From: Chelonoidis abingdonii
Taxonomy: Eukaryota > Chordata > Testudines > Testudinidae
Direction: 5' to 3'
Length of the DNA stretch: 64,000 bases
NCBI RefSeq assembly: GCF_003597395.2
Contig: NC_133769.1
Span: 182,330,543 to 182,394,542, forward strand
The notes beneath the pieces are model-generated. The model saw only the letters and a program-made list of their open reading frames with translations. It was not told where the DNA came from and searched no databases. Below are positions 23,844-35,650 of the stretch, one piece after another (the first letter of the stretch is position 1; each line of letters begins with the position of its first letter). The position numbers and the translations under genes are program-made.

Positions 23844-24837
23844 TGTCATAAACAGATAGCTAAGGGTTAATGTTTCTTTTACCTGTAAAGGGTTAACAAA
23901 GGGAACCAAACACCTGACAAGAGGACCAATCAGGAAACCGGATTTTTCAAAGCTTAAGGGAGGGAATTAGGGGGTGTTCCTTGGTCTTGGGTCTTCGTCT
24001 GTTCTGTGCTCTCTCAGCTATGAGAGGATCTATTTCCAGTCCTTCTAATCTTCTGTTTCCCAGTTGTAAGTACAANNNNNNNNNNNNNNNNNNNNNNNNN
24101 NNNNNNNNNNNNNNNNNNNNNNNNNNNNNNNNNNNNNNNNNNNNNNNNNNNNNNNNNNNNNNNNNNNNNNNNNNNNNNNNNNNNNNNNNNNNNNNNNNNN
24201 NNNNNNNNNNNNNNNNNNNNNNNNNNNNNNNNNNNNNNNNNNNNNNNNNNNNNNNNNNNNNNNNNNNNNNNNNNNNNNNNNNNNNNNNNNNNNNNNNNNN
24301 NNNNNNNNNNNNNNNNNNNNNNNNNNNNNNNNNNNNNNNNNNNNNNNNNNNNNNNNNNNNNNNNNNNNNNNNNNNNNNNNNNNNNNNNNNNNNNNNNNNN
24401 NNNNNNNNNNNNNNNNNNNNNNNNNNNNNNNNNNNNNNNNNNNNNNNNNNNNNNNNNNNNNNNNNNNNNNNNNNNNNNNNNNNNNNNNNNNNNNNNNNNN
24501 NNNNNNNNNNNNNNNNNNNNNNNNNNNNNNNNNNNNNNNNNNNNNNNNNNNNNNNNNNNNNNNNNNNNNNNNNNNNNNNNNNNNNNNNNNNNNNNNNNNN
24601 NNNNNNNNNNNNNNNNNNNNNNNNNNNNNNNNNNNNTATTTCCCTTTGTTAGGAGACTCAGGGCATCTGAGTCTTGGGGTCCCACAGGGAAGTTTTGGGG
24701 GACCCAAGTGTACCAGGCACTGATTCCTGGTTGGTGGCAGCCTATCAGATCTAAGCTGGTAATTAAGCTTAGAGGGTTCATGCTAGCTTCTCAGGTTATG
24801 AATGCTAAGGTTCAAATCTGAGTAGGAAGCTATGACA
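23844..24837. mobile_element. Solo LTR with 5-bp target duplication
   Basis: The element starts TGTCATAAACAG and ends GCTATGACA, giving a perfect 7-bp inverted end (TGTCATA/TATGACA) with the TG...CA termini of LTRs. The 5 bp GCACC occur directly before (23839-23843) and after (24838-24842). No internal gag or pol sequence is seen in the readable part, so it is most simply a solo LTR left after recombination between two LTRs. The 561-N gap could hide more sequence if its size is not real. I recall similar LTRs from turtle endogenous retroviruses; the class is not decided here. Confidence 0.85.
24076..24636. other. Assembly gap (561 N)
   Basis: Unknown bases inside the solo LTR. All long open frames spanning it are artefacts of the N run. 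Confidence 1.
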
Positions 24838-24912
24838 GCACCTTACAGACTAACAGATGTATTGGAGCATGAGCTTTCGTGGATGAATACCCACTTCATC
24901 AGATGCATGTCA
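24838..24912 (-). repeat. Penelope-like(?) repeat, part right of the LTR insertion
   Basis: Resumes with GCACCTTACAGACTAACAG, then GCTTTCGTGGATGAATACCC and ACTTCATCAGATGCATG, in the order expected after the left part at 23787-23843. This makes the host repeat older than the LTR. Confidence 0.8.
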
Positions 24913-24929
24913 GCAAGCTATCCCTATGG

Positions 24930-25790
24930 GCTTCAGTTATAAAAGGTAATATTTAAGTGTTTGCATTGTAAGCCTCTGACTGTGTAAACCACCACACAAA
25001 AGAAAAGCATTAACTTGCGTGAAAAATTAGTCTCCAGTAGAAGGTGTTATGTCCTTCCTGACACAGAAGGCCTGTCAACACCAGATGAACTACTGCGAAA
25101 CATTAGAGAACACGAGACTTTGCTGAGTGTTTCCTGACCCTCCAAGAAGGAGGAGCTGTGCCCGTGAATTCCTCTCATCAGCTAAGTTTCCAACTTGAAG
25201 CAGAGTGGGAAAGGAATAAAAACGCTAAAAACAATGAAGTGTCTCTTTATGGTGCCCTGGATGGGAAAGGATCACTGAGCATAAGCCCAAGATCCTAATG
25301 CTTATCATAGAAGAGTCTATTACATGTTGACACTTAGGAGTGGAACTCATTTGTATGTATATACAAGTATCTGCTTCAACCTTGTAAATAATTATATAGA
25401 AAAAGGAAATACGTTTTTAGGCAGTTTATTATAGGATTGGCTCCAAGACTTATATTTGGTGTGAGATTAAGGTGTAATTGACTTGGGGTAAGTACGTGAC
25501 CTATTCTTTGGGACTGGGAGTAACCTGAATATTGCTGTGATCTTTAGTGTAAGGGACCATCTGTCACAAAGGTAAGCTTATCTGGGTGGAAAGATAGAGC
25601 AGAGTACCCAAGGGGATGGAGTGACTCCATGTTAAGGCTGTTACAATACCTGAGGAGTTTACACTTGATAATAGGTTGTTGAACTCTAAGGATAGAACTG
25701 AAACCCAATTTGGGGTTTGTGTCCTGAGTCTTCCCTGAGGCTGGTACTCACACTCTGAGCCACTGCAAGATAAGCTGATAACAAAAATTG
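24930..25790 (+). repeat. Unnamed repeat family, copy 2, right part
   Basis: 25425-25770 aligns by eye with 3205-3540: TTATAGGATTGGCT, GGGACTGGGAGTAACCTGAA, CCCAAGGGGATGG, TTTGGGGTTTGTG and CCCTGAGGCTGGTACTCA. The region 24930-25400 has no clear counterpart in the first copy. No coding domain seen. Confidence 0.5.
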
Positions 25791-26555
25791 CTATTTTTTC
25801 CTCTTCATAAAAAGTTATTTTGATTTTCTCAGCTTTCAAGTTCATTGCTCTCACCTCTTGGTTGGGTATCTGCTGATGCCAGATGAAAGAATAAGCACAG
25901 AATATAGGGTCCCAAAAAGGTCAGGTAAAAACACAGTTGTAGGAAAGTGAAGCCTCCCCAGTGAAGGCTCTACCTTTTGGATGAGTTGGGGGACAGACTG
26001 CATACTAAGTGAAGGGTTTACTGTTGCTAATGTACATAAACCAGCTGCGGGTGTGGGGGTGTGAAGGAAGAATATAAAACTAAAAAAGCTGCAGTAGAAA
26101 CTTCCAAAATCAGAGCCAGGCTTGGATCAACACCAGTATGTGTGCTGCTGGCTGCAGTAGTAGCACCAGCTCTCCCCTGCACAGAGAAAGAGGGGAAAGG
26201 AGCAAACCAGATAAAGCCTTTTTTAAAAGTAAACAAAAATACTGCTGTATTTATATGCCACCTGAGTCAAAGAACAATAATGATCTGAAATAAAACGTGT
26301 AATAACTTATTGTGTTAAGAAATACTGCAGTGTGATTTTAGGGAAAACTGTTAAGAGAATTGCTAGGAGCTTATTTAAAAAAAAACCAAAAACCTCTTTT
26401 TAAAAGCAACTTAATTTCTTAAGTGTTTCAAAACCTAGCAGAAGATAAAAAAGTTTAAAAAGTTATGAAGTGGAATATGAACTCATTTGCTACATTTCAA
26501 GAGGATCTGTATTGATCATGACTAGGAACTAGAGAGATGGTCACAGTTCAGGGCA
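25791..26555. other. Unannotated stretch
   Basis: No repeat boundary or coding relic recognised. Confidence 0.5.
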
Positions 26556-26559
26556 AATG

Positions 26560-26920
26560 CACCTGTATTTGCCCTCAGTGGTCCAGCAAGAGCACCCACA
26601 CTCAAGCTTCCAGCTCCTCAGCAGATGCCTCCCTTAGGTGGAGACATCTCTTCTGACTGGGCTATTTCCAGACTGCACAGCTCCCTTGACCCTATGTGGC
26701 ATCTTCTGTAAGAGATAGACTGCCTAAGCAGGCTCCTTTTGCCTTCTTTTTAGACACAGTATTACACACAGTTGCCACAGGTATAAGTTATCACACAGCT
26801 CTTTCTAAGCAAGCACTTTTTATTCTTAAGGAAAAAGCAATACACAGAAAACAGAAGAATCTCCAGGCATGATTGTAAGCTTACCAGAAATCACCCCAAC
26901 TCCAGCATGGATACTGGTTA
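26560..26920 (-). mobile_element. Possible LTR fragment
   Basis: The plus strand has a pattern I associate with turtle LTRs read backwards: ACAGCTCCCTTGACCC, GCCTAAGCAGGCTCC, and CTTTCTAAGCAAGCAC before an A-rich part with AAAAGCAATACACAGAAAAC. No TG...CA ends or TSD were found, so class and limits are tentative. Confidence 0.35.
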
Positions 26921-26933
26921 GTGATTAGTCTTT

Positions 26934-27075
26934 CAACCTCTCTCCCTCCTAGGGTTGTGAGTTCAACCCTTGAGGGGCCATTTGGGGATTTAGTTGGGGA
27001 TTGGTCCTGTGTTGAGCAGGGAGTTGGACTAGATGACCTCCTGAGGTCCCTTCCAACCCTGACAGTCTATGATCT
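26934..27075 (+). mobile_element. tRNA-derived SINE (Cry-like), 5' truncated
   Basis: Begins within the tRNA-like head (TAGGGTTGTGAGTTCAACCC, containing the B box) and continues with GGCCATTTGGGG, GGGATTGGTCCTG, GAGTTGGACTAGATGACCTC and CTTCCAACCCTGACAGTCTA. This is close to the consensus I recall and less diverged than the 5.98-kb copy. The A box is missing, so it cannot be transcribed from its own promoter. Confidence 0.85.
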
Positions 27076-28289
27076 ACTCACTCATTTATCCAATCTTGGC
27101 CTTTGAAAAGACCATCAATAGGGAATCAGCCAGACAATAGTTTTCAGTTCAAGGCAAAGCTTCAACAAGAGGGTAGGCCATTTGCATTCCCTTCACCCCA
27201 AGTATTTCAACTTGGAAATCAACTTCATATATATTGCCCAACAGTCCTTTGAAATTTAGGAACTTCCCAAAGATCACATCAATCAGGTCTCCTAAAGAAG
27301 TTTCGTACAATGCTACAGTACCACATAAATAATTGAGTTTTAATACAACAGATTCCTAAAATAATTCAGTAAGATTTAACTTATCCCATAAGGTTTGTCC
27401 AGGATACTATACCTGTCTGACAAACGGACGAATTCAGATAGATGTATCCAGCATAGTGGTGCAACAGTGTTTTTGTTTTAATGTCTATGAACCAAAGCTC
27501 TTTGGGGTATCAGATTAAAATTGTACAGAAGGAAGTCACGGGCAGGAACTACCTTGGGCAATCAATAGGATTTTAATCTGAAAACTCAAGAGTGACATAC
27601 TCAGAGATGATTTCCAAAGCTACTATCAAGTGCTTAAAACAAATATCACCTCATGACCCAAGAATAAGAGAAAGGAGCTTCTATGCATAATCACCAGATC
27701 AACTTTGAAAAGGCATCTGATAAATCTGGCAGGTTCACTTCCATAACCTAGTAGTTCTATGCTAACAGATCTCACCAACAATCAGACCACTGATAAATGT
27801 AGGACCATGGTGCACTGTGGGAATGTGTTACTAGCCACCTGCATATTACCAGGAAGCAGCTCACTTTGCAAGAGTCCTGATCTGTTTGCAGTCCACTGCA
27901 AACCCAAGAGGCTGTTTGATTGTCTGCTGGTCACCAAGATGAGAGAGCAGAATCGGTAAAGGCTGACCTGAGCTGCTGCCATTAACAAAGGGGGAAGTGG
28001 CTTCTCTTTTCAATAGAGTGAATTGAAGACTGTTGTTTTGGGATAGAGATGACTAAGGAAGTTGTCCTTTGGAAATGTGGGATACTTCTGACTGACTCCT
28101 GGGACCCAAGTCAATCGGGGCTGCATCAAAAGTGAAAAGCAACGGGGCTTGAACCTTGGGTCCTGGCTTCTCTCTGACCCACCAGACCTGCAGGGCCCTG
28201 GGGTCCCAGGTGTGAGCCCTGGTTAGCACAACTGCAGTGTAGACACAAGGGGAAATCATGCTTGAGCATGAGCTCAAACATGGATTTAT
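27076..28289. other. Unannotated; MITE-like sequence near the right end
   Basis: Mostly unrecognised. Around 28190-28245 (ACTGCAGTGTAGACACAAGG), and again after the hAT element at 28745-28765 (AGAATAGACATACCCTTGG), there are words like the ends of Harbinger-type MITEs. The hAT element at 28298 may therefore sit inside an older MITE. Confidence 0.4.
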
Positions 28290-28297
28290 GTTGCAAA

Positions 28298-28743
28298 CAG
28301 GGCCAGTGCAAGGATGTTTGGTGCCCTAGGCAAAACTTCTACCTTGAATCTCCCCCCGTGCCCCCACCCTGTGGCAACCCACCACGGCAACTCTCCACCC
28401 CCCACCCTTCGCCCTGAGGCACCCCCTCCACCCCAGCTCACCCCTGCTCCGTGCACAAGCACTGCAAGCCTGGGAGGCAGGAGAAAAGTGAAGCAGCCAT
28501 AGCATGCTCAGGGAGGAGGCGGGGCAGGGGTGAGCTGGAGCGGGGAGTTCCCCTGCGTACCGCCCCCCCCCACCTTACTTGCTGCAGGTGGCCCTCCCTG
28601 CGCTCCCCTGGCCAGCTCCATCCGCCTAAGTACCGGCGGTGACCGGGGCGGCCAAAGATCCGGCCGCCATAGTTGCTGCCAAAGAAAATAGCGCCCCCGA
28701 AATCCTAGCACCCTAGGTCACCTAAATGGTTGCACCGGCCCTG
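28298..28743. mobile_element. hAT element, non-autonomous, with 8-bp TSD
   Basis: 446-bp GC-rich element starting CAGGGCCAGTGCAAGGA and ending with the inverted match TGGTTGCACCGGCCCTG. Flanking 8-mers are GTTGCAAA (28290-28297) and GCTGCAGA (28744-28751), 6 of 8 identical. The interior is C-rich and gives chance ORFs, and no transposase domain is visible. Confidence 0.8.
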
Positions 28744-28751
28744 GCTGCAGA

Positions 28752-31210
28752 ATAGACATACCCTTGGTCCAACTCTACTTCCTGTTAGTAACAGACTGCT
28801 ACAAATTAATTTCAAGCAGCACAGACAGCAAGGCAAAGAGAAGGTTTGAGGACTATGTGGGGAAGTGAATGAACAGAAGCATGTCTGCTATTCTAAATAA
28901 TAGGTTTTCCTTTAATATTTTATCATTTCTTCATACAGCATGAGAGATTGAAAAAAAAATATTTTCAAGTAGTACAGAATCTTACTGGGAAGGGGACCTG
29001 AAGCATTATAAATATACTTGTAGCAATTAAATCCAGCACCCAAGAGGAAACTGCTTGTGTGGTAGAGCAATCTCTCAAGTGAACAGAAATCTTTCCCCAG
29101 CAATTTTTAATTAGTATTTATTTTAAAGAGTTTTTCTTCAAGGTACAATTTGTTCCCATTATTGGCTAATTCTCTAAGACAAAATTCTAATCACCCTCCC
29201 AACTTGGGCAAGCCATTCCCCCCCCACCCCCAAGTATTATAATAAAATTAAATTGACCCTATCATAAAGGTTAACAAGTTGATTCTGTAAGTTTTAATGG
29301 CAATACTGAAAGACTTAAAAATGTCTTCCAAAATGTTAATAACCCACTTCAGGTATAATTCCCAGTGTATTCTAAAGGCATCTACATTTTATAAAGTTTA
29401 TGAAAAACAGCACATTTATTAGCTCATTATTTAACATACTGAACAGGCTCAGTTTACAAGTCGTTTTATCATATTTATTTTTAACTTCCAACAGAACAAA
29501 CTCAAACCTGGATATCAAAGTCTAGTTGGATTCTTTTTGAGCATCATCAAAAGTAAAGGTTTGGAATGCCAAATTATTTCTGCAGTGTCACCTGTCCAAC
29601 TTCACTCTTCAGTGGGTTACTTCAGGTGTAAGGGATTGGAATGCATATTCTGCTAATGATGCACAAATAGTCAAATTCAACTCACATTATTAACTGGTGT
29701 TCCCCGCCACCCAATGCTAACAGATGCCCCCAAAGAGTAAAAATATAGTCAGTAAAAGGCGCAGATATGATTCTCCTCTTGCAGGATGGAAGCCTAAGTT
29801 TTGTTCTATGGCCCACTAAAATAGAAAAAGATATAACACGGTAAATCATTCTTGTTTTTGTCTCCTCTTTGTACCTGTTCATTTTCACTAGTTTTAAAAC
29901 TTTATTAGAAAGATAAAAGGTTACTTGACATGATGTATCAACTAAGCAAAAGACTACAAATCCTATCAGGCTTCTTCCCCGCACCCCCAACCCCTTCCTC
30001 CTGGCCAGGTAAGGGGAGAGGTTGTCCTGAACTAGGAGATGTCTGGGCTCGGTTTGAAAGCAGCATCCACGTGGCTAGCCTTGAAGATACAAAAACGCTG
30101 GATACAAAACACACCCACATGCCACATTTCCCAAAAATCTTATGCTGAGCCACATATCGAACAGACTGTGACTGCAAAACATTACAGCTGAGTGCAGGTC
30201 AGTGTGAAACTTACAGGGAAGCAGCAGCTGCTAGGCAGAGAGACAGTTCAAAGGGTCTCCAGTAAGAGACACTGAGCCTGGCTTGGAAAACTGCAAGCTT
30301 CTATTTGGTTGAATAGAGACTAGACTGGAAGGGTAGCCCTAACTCTTGGATGGACTGCCTCAGGGACCCAAACATTTACTGCTATTGCTCACACTGAACT
30401 GTAACTAACTGTACTTCAGGCACCGGCAACCTTTCGTTTTCCTCCCCGCACTAGTAAAATACCATCTTCCTTATATATGAGTCCAAGTAATTATTGGGAC
30501 CCACCAGGACTATTCCCTACAATATCTAGCTGCATCTACACTGCATTCTGAGTCATGGTACACCTGATATATCACTGGTATGCTAAGGTTTTGGTATACT
30601 TCACTGTGAGCAGCCCCAACATTTTACACTAACAGTAAGCCTGCATATATAAGCTAGATAAGCAACAAGGCTTTGCTTTATCCCATATTCTAGGTCTGTA
30701 AACTCTTCAGCGGCAACAACTCCATCCTTTGATGTTTGTACCTAGCACTGCCTGGGCCCTAAGGACAACAGCAAAGTCAGTTTCTCATTAAATACACATC
30801 ATTTTCAGCTTTTAGAAAACTATGATAAGGTAAGTTACCTTGAAATATGCAGCTTAAGAAAAGGCAATTAAACACATTAACTAAATAAAATAAGCTGCAT
30901 GACTAGCATGTGTTACCTGGGCTGGAGATTATTTCAGTCCTTTTAATACATCTGTTTTATCTTTCTAATTATAGATCCTCATGAACCTTTAAAACATCCT
31001 TTGCCTTACATTGCTAATACTTAGATAGGTTGATGGACCAACTCTTTGAGAATACACACAAGTTTACAAACCACTTTACTAGTAGTAAAATAGGCACTGC
31101 TAAAATGGTTACAGTAACTTTTCATAAACCTGTATCCCTAGAATGCAAGTTCTCTTAACAAGCATCACACGTCTAAAGAGAATTTCCAAGTAGTGATGTT
31201 TTATTGAAAT
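28752..31210. other. Unannotated stretch
   Basis: AT-rich with a C run at 29218-29228. No repeat boundary, exon or coding relic recognised. ORFs at 29682-30177 have no domain. Confidence 0.5.
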
Positions 31211-31214
31211 GAAG

Positions 31215-32080
31215 TCATCATTGAAATAAGCAGAAGGTCACTAAGATGGGGCTGGGCTTACTCATGATACCCCTCTAGTGGTTAGGTCATCGAGTGCCAG
31301 CTCTCACCCATCTCTGGCATTCCTTGCCAGCAATCAATCCAACATTGTACTATTCCATCTTTCAGTAGGTAGCAACTTGGCCCTCTGGCCAGGTTACCAG
31401 TTGAGTTTGCCCCTTTTGGAGTAAAGGGAGCCCAATGTCCCCACAGCAGAAAGGGTCTTCAGCCCACCTTCAGTCCCTGAAGATTGCACACATTTGACTC
31501 ATGGCTTACAATGCCTCTACCTTTTCCTTCTCTTCAAGTAGAGAGGAGGAATGGAGTTTGTGCCTTACTCCACAAAAGTGGTGGTTGATAGGGGAGCCCA
31601 GGTCTTCTCCCCACCAGGCTCTGGCCCTGGGCCCTATGAAAGGCAGTGATATTAAACACTCTGCAGTGTTTCAAGGCTCCCTTCCTGGGCCACTTCCTAC
31701 CATTCACTTACCCAGAAGACTGTAAAGTCTTTCACTTAAAGCCCAACAGACGGTAGCAAAAACAACTGAATCCTCAGCCCAGCTATTAGCCGCCTTAACA
31801 TGCTAGCTCCATTCAAACTGGGACAAGTTCCTAGGTTTAACTCCCATCAGCTGGGGTCCGTTGCACACTTCCATCAGGGTTTCAAGTAGGTTGCAATTCC
31901 TGATCAGCCCTCATCTCCAGTCAGGCTCAGGAAAGCACAAGATGGTCTATCCTCCTATCCTGTCTGCTCGTTGCTGAGCTGTCTAGCTCCCTTTTAAGCC
32001 CTTCCTCTAGTTGGAGCATACTCTGCAGGAGCAGTCGGCAGAGTCACTTAGGCTCAGAACTGCTCCATAATCCCTTCTGC
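31215..32080 (-). mobile_element. Possible LTR or long repeat, class unknown
   Basis: A moderately GC-rich block of about 850 bp with promoter-like and LTR-like composition when read on the minus strand. Phrases such as CCCTTTTAAGCCCTTCCTC and GTTGGAGCATACTCTGCAGG recur in turtle LTR sequences as I recall them. No terminal inverted repeat or TSD found, so this is a weak call. Confidence 0.3.
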
Positions 32081-32238
32081 CCCAATATACACTACTCGTC
32101 ACTGTTGCTTCTGAAAGCCCAGCTGACTGCACACACCAAGGGCTCCTTGTATTCCTCCATTCCATCCCCTCACCCCAATCTTACTATGTACATTTCCCTC
32201 TATTTCAAGAGCTCTCTGTAACCTCTCCCCTTCCTCTC

Positions 32239-32365
32239 ATGCCAGGCTCTCCCAGTCCTCCCCACCACATGCCAGGGACTTTGTGTCCCCCTAATGTTTC
32301 CTTCCCCCATTCAATTGATCCCCATTCTCTCCAACATGCCAGGGGCTATGGGCCCTACAACTCCC
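32239..32365. repeat. Degenerate minisatellite
   Basis: Two to three imperfect units built on ACATGCCAGGGACTTTGTGT / ACATGCCAGGGGCTATGGGC, each followed by a C-rich part with CCCCATTC. It codes for nothing recognisable. Confidence 0.55.
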
Positions 32366-32499
32366 CCCACCTCTTTTTTAAAATGGGAAATATGTTCATT
32401 CAGGGTGTCAATATTTTAAATTCCAGTGAGGTGTGCTAAGTTGAACAGTACTGGAAAGTGTTAATGGCAGCCATCAACTGGTCTTTCACGATAAAAATT

Positions 32500-32725
32500 G
32501 CAGAACAGTACTTGTATTAGGGGAATTGAAAAATACTATTTTGTTTTTTAGTGCAAATATTTTAAATCAAACATATAAAGAGTACTGTACACTTTGTATT
32601 CTGTGTTGTCATTGAAAGCCATATATGTGAAAATGTAGAAAACATCAATATGGAAATACATTGTATTATATTGTTTAACAGCATGATTGTTTTTTAAAAT
32701 CACTTACAGCCCTAATTAAAATATA
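32500..32725 (+). mobile_element. hAT 3' tail fragment
   Basis: Shares GAAAAATACTATTTTG, GAGTACTGTACACTTTGTAT and GAAAATGTAGAAAACATC with the 34.2-34.47 kb tail. It ends near TTACAGCCCTA, the complement of the TAGGGCTG terminus I recall for a turtle hAT family. It probably belongs to the same hAT family as the transposase relic at 33.1 kb. Confidence 0.6.
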
Positions 32726-33106
32726 ATAAACAATAAAGTGCAAAAGGTTTCATAATATATGTAAGGCACTTAATGTGGTGGTCAACCTCGCAGAAAACAT
32801 GCCATGTCACTGCACTTTATTCACAGTCTTTTTCAATGCACTTTATTCACTCAGTGCATTTTTTATTCATCAAGACTGAAAAATGTAAGACAAGAAGACA
32901 AGCAAGGATGTTGTTCTTTAGAAAATGAGTGAGGACTGTTTGGTCTCAAGGCATACAGCTTAAAATTAAATTAATGTGCAAAAGATTTTTTACCAGGAAC
33001 CAACTGGGATATTTAGTTTACTTTTTTCCCAGTTCTGAAATGTACCAGGAACTCAAAAGGTTGGGTATAGACGGTATAGTGGAACACTGAACAACCTATT
33101 TCTGTC

Positions 33107-33811
33107 TCATAAGTAGAGATAATGTAGTTTGTACAAAAAACCTCTGCATTCAAAAATAAAACAATGCAAAACTTTAGAGCCTACAAGTCCACTCAGTCCT
33201 ACTTCTTGTTCAGCCCATAGCTCAAACAAGTTGTTTACATTTGCGGAAGATAATGCTGCCTGCTTCTTCTTTACAATGTCACCTGAAAGTGAGAACAGGC
33301 GTTTGCATGACATTGTTGTAGCTGATGTTGCAAGATATTTACGTGCCAGATCTGCTAAAGATTCATATGCCCCTTGATGCTTCAATCACCATTCCAGAGT
33401 ACATGCATTCACGCTGATGAAGGGTTCGGCTAGATAATGATCCAAAGCAATGCAGACCGATCCATGTTCATTTTCATCATCTGAGTCAAATGCCATCAGC
33501 AGAAGGTTGATTTTCTTTTTTGGTGGTTCGGGTTCTGTAGTTTCTGCATTGGAGTGTGGCTCTTTTAAGATTTCTGAAAGTATGCTGCACACCTCATCCC
33601 TCTCAGATTTTGGAATGCACTTCAGATTCTTAAACCTTGGGTCAAGTGCCATAGCCATCTTTAGAAGTTTCACATTGGTATCTTCTTTGCATTTTGTCAA
33701 ATCTACAGTGAGAGTGTTCTCAAAAAAAACAGCTTGTGTTGGGTCATCATCCAAGATGGCTAAAACATGAACTATATGGCAAAAATGTGGGTAAAACAGG
33801 GCAGAGGACAT
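33107..33811 (-). pseudogene. hAT transposase C-terminal half (ZBED-like), one stop
   Basis: Two minus-strand frames in the same phase, separated by one TGA at about 33384-33386 where a second tryptophan codon is likely (LEW-stop-LKHQ). The first part has KMAMALDPRFKNLK, then the acidic linker EPEPPKKK and DSDDENEH. The second part is the hAT dimerisation domain: YESLADLARKYLATSATTMS, CKRLFSLSGDIV and LSSANVNNLFEL. The P-x-S-x-x-R-x-F-S-x-x-G pattern of this domain is largely kept, with P replaced by S. hAT transposases cut and paste DNA and make 8-bp duplications. The catalytic N-terminal half and BED zinc finger are absent, so it is a dead fragment. Confidence 0.85.
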
Positions 33812-33844
33812 ACAACTGTCCCCCCAAGGAGTTCAGTCACAAAT

Positions 33845-34474
33845 TTAATTGATACTTTTTTTAAGTGAGCATCATCAGTATAGAAGCATTTACTCTGGAA
33901 TGATGACTGAAGCATGAAAAGGCATATGACTCTTTAGTGCATCTGGCACGTAAGTATCTTGTGACACCAGCTACAACAGTGCCATGTGAATGCCTGCTCT
34001 CACTTTCAGATGACATTGTAATTAAAATGTGGGCAGCATTATGTCTCATAAATGTAAACAAACTTGGTTTCTCTTAGTGACTGGCTGAAGAAGTAGGACT
34101 GAGTGGAGGCTCTAAAGTTTTTCATTGTTTTATTTTTGAGTGCAGTTATGTAACAAAAATACTATATTTGTAAGTTGCACTTCCATGATCAAGAGTTTAC
34201 AGTACTTGAGGTGAACTGAAAAATACTATTTCTTTTACAGGACAAATTTGTAATAAAAATAGTAATATAAAGTGAACAGTATACAACACAAAATAAAGTT
34301 TAATTGAAATACAGTATATCTGAAAATGTAGAAAAACATCCAAAATATTTAATACAATTCAATTGGTATTCTACTGTTTAGCAGTGTAATTAATCATGAT
34401 TAAAAATTTAATCACGATTAATTTGAGTTAATTGCGTGAGTTAACGGCAATTAATCAACAGTCCTAATTTTAAT
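33845..34474 (+). pseudogene. Second hAT transposase C-terminus and 3' end, opposite strand
   Basis: The plus strand reads KHEKAYDSLVHLARKYLVTP then ATTVPCECLLSLSDDIVIK, the same dimerisation domain as the minus-strand copy at 33107-33385. It is more decayed and stops after VNKLGFS at about 34078. The tail continues through GAACAGTATACAACACAAAA and GAAAATGTAGAAAAACATCC to a terminal segment AATTAATCAACAGTCCTAA (34452-34470). That is close to the complement of the hAT terminus I recall (TAGGGCTGTCGATTAATCG). The two copies face away from each other around about 33830. This one appears to retain the true 3' terminus. Confidence 0.75.
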
Positions 34475-34479
34475 ATGTA

Positions 34480-35650
34480 AGAAGCATAGTTTATTGGTAA
34501 AAACAAATTGTTGGATAGTTCTGGTCTAGAGTGTGATAACCTTCCAGAATCATCTTGGGGAATTCATCTCTCTCCAAAGCTCAATTTCTCTATCTGTAAA
34601 AATGGGCCTACAACATAAGCTTCTCCTGCCTATCAAAGGCTCTAACACATTTCCATAAACTGTTTTGGAGGTCGACAAATAAAAGGACCTATAGAAATGC
34701 AAAGTATGCTTTGAACATCACCTAGGAATATGAAGAGCTCAAGATTATATTTTAGCAGCTAGTATCTAATATAAAACCACAATACTTTAGTTTCTTAACA
34801 TTTGGCTCCAAGTGAAAGTTTTCTGTATGAAAATGTTTTAAAAACAAATTCATGAGGTCATGTATGAGAGAGAAAGATACATATTACGTATTGTTTCACT
34901 TGAAAGAAACTTATAACTTTGTGTACGTAACTGAATAATGGAAAATGGTTGAGATAATCAATATATTAACACTGAGTAATGTGCTTTTCAGACCTTTTTA
35001 AAGTTTTAAACTATTAAAAGATAGTTAAGAAATGAAGTTTTGAATGAAAGAAATTCCTTATCAATTTAAGATGTGAGTATATTTCATACATGCAGATGTA
35101 TACATGGAAAGATTTATTCTCAGAACTCAGGCAATGAAGATGTGCTCAGACTTTGTCCCAAACTCTATAAGGGCATAATTCTACACCACATCAAAAGAAG
35201 TTTTGCTATTGATTTCAATGGATACATGATTAGACCACAGCTACAGAAAGTATGGCTTTTGTTATACGATATCTCAGGAGGAAAAGAGGACTGCACAGAA
35301 AAAGTTATCTAAAGCAAAATTTCTGTACCAGTGAGACTCAGTGAAAATATGCTCAGCTTCTAATTAGATCAAAGCTAATCTACTTTGTTTTTACAGAACA
35401 AATTTAACAGTTGGCACTTTACATACAGGGCTTTACAAAACCATTCACTCATTCACCAGTAGTGAATAAGTAACTATCCCCAAAGGAATGCCATCAGTTT
35501 CCACAGACTAAGATTACAATTAAGAAAAAAAGAATTTTTATTCTCTTATGGTTGTAATAATATCCTAACTGAACAGAGGATCATGGATGAAGCTCTCAAG
35601 ATCTGAAGACTAATTTACGTTCTTGTAATGGTGCTTCTCTGGGTAAGAAA
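34480..35650. other. Unannotated AT-rich stretch
   Basis: No repeat boundary or coding relic recognised. Confidence 0.5.

Noticed and set aside
23981..24781. Long ORFs of 220-255 residues on both strands
   Set aside because: They run through the 561-N gap; unknown codons were read as open. No real coding evidence.
29682..30177. Overlapping ORFs as a possible exon
   Set aside because: No recognisable domain, no consistent splice sites, both strands open.
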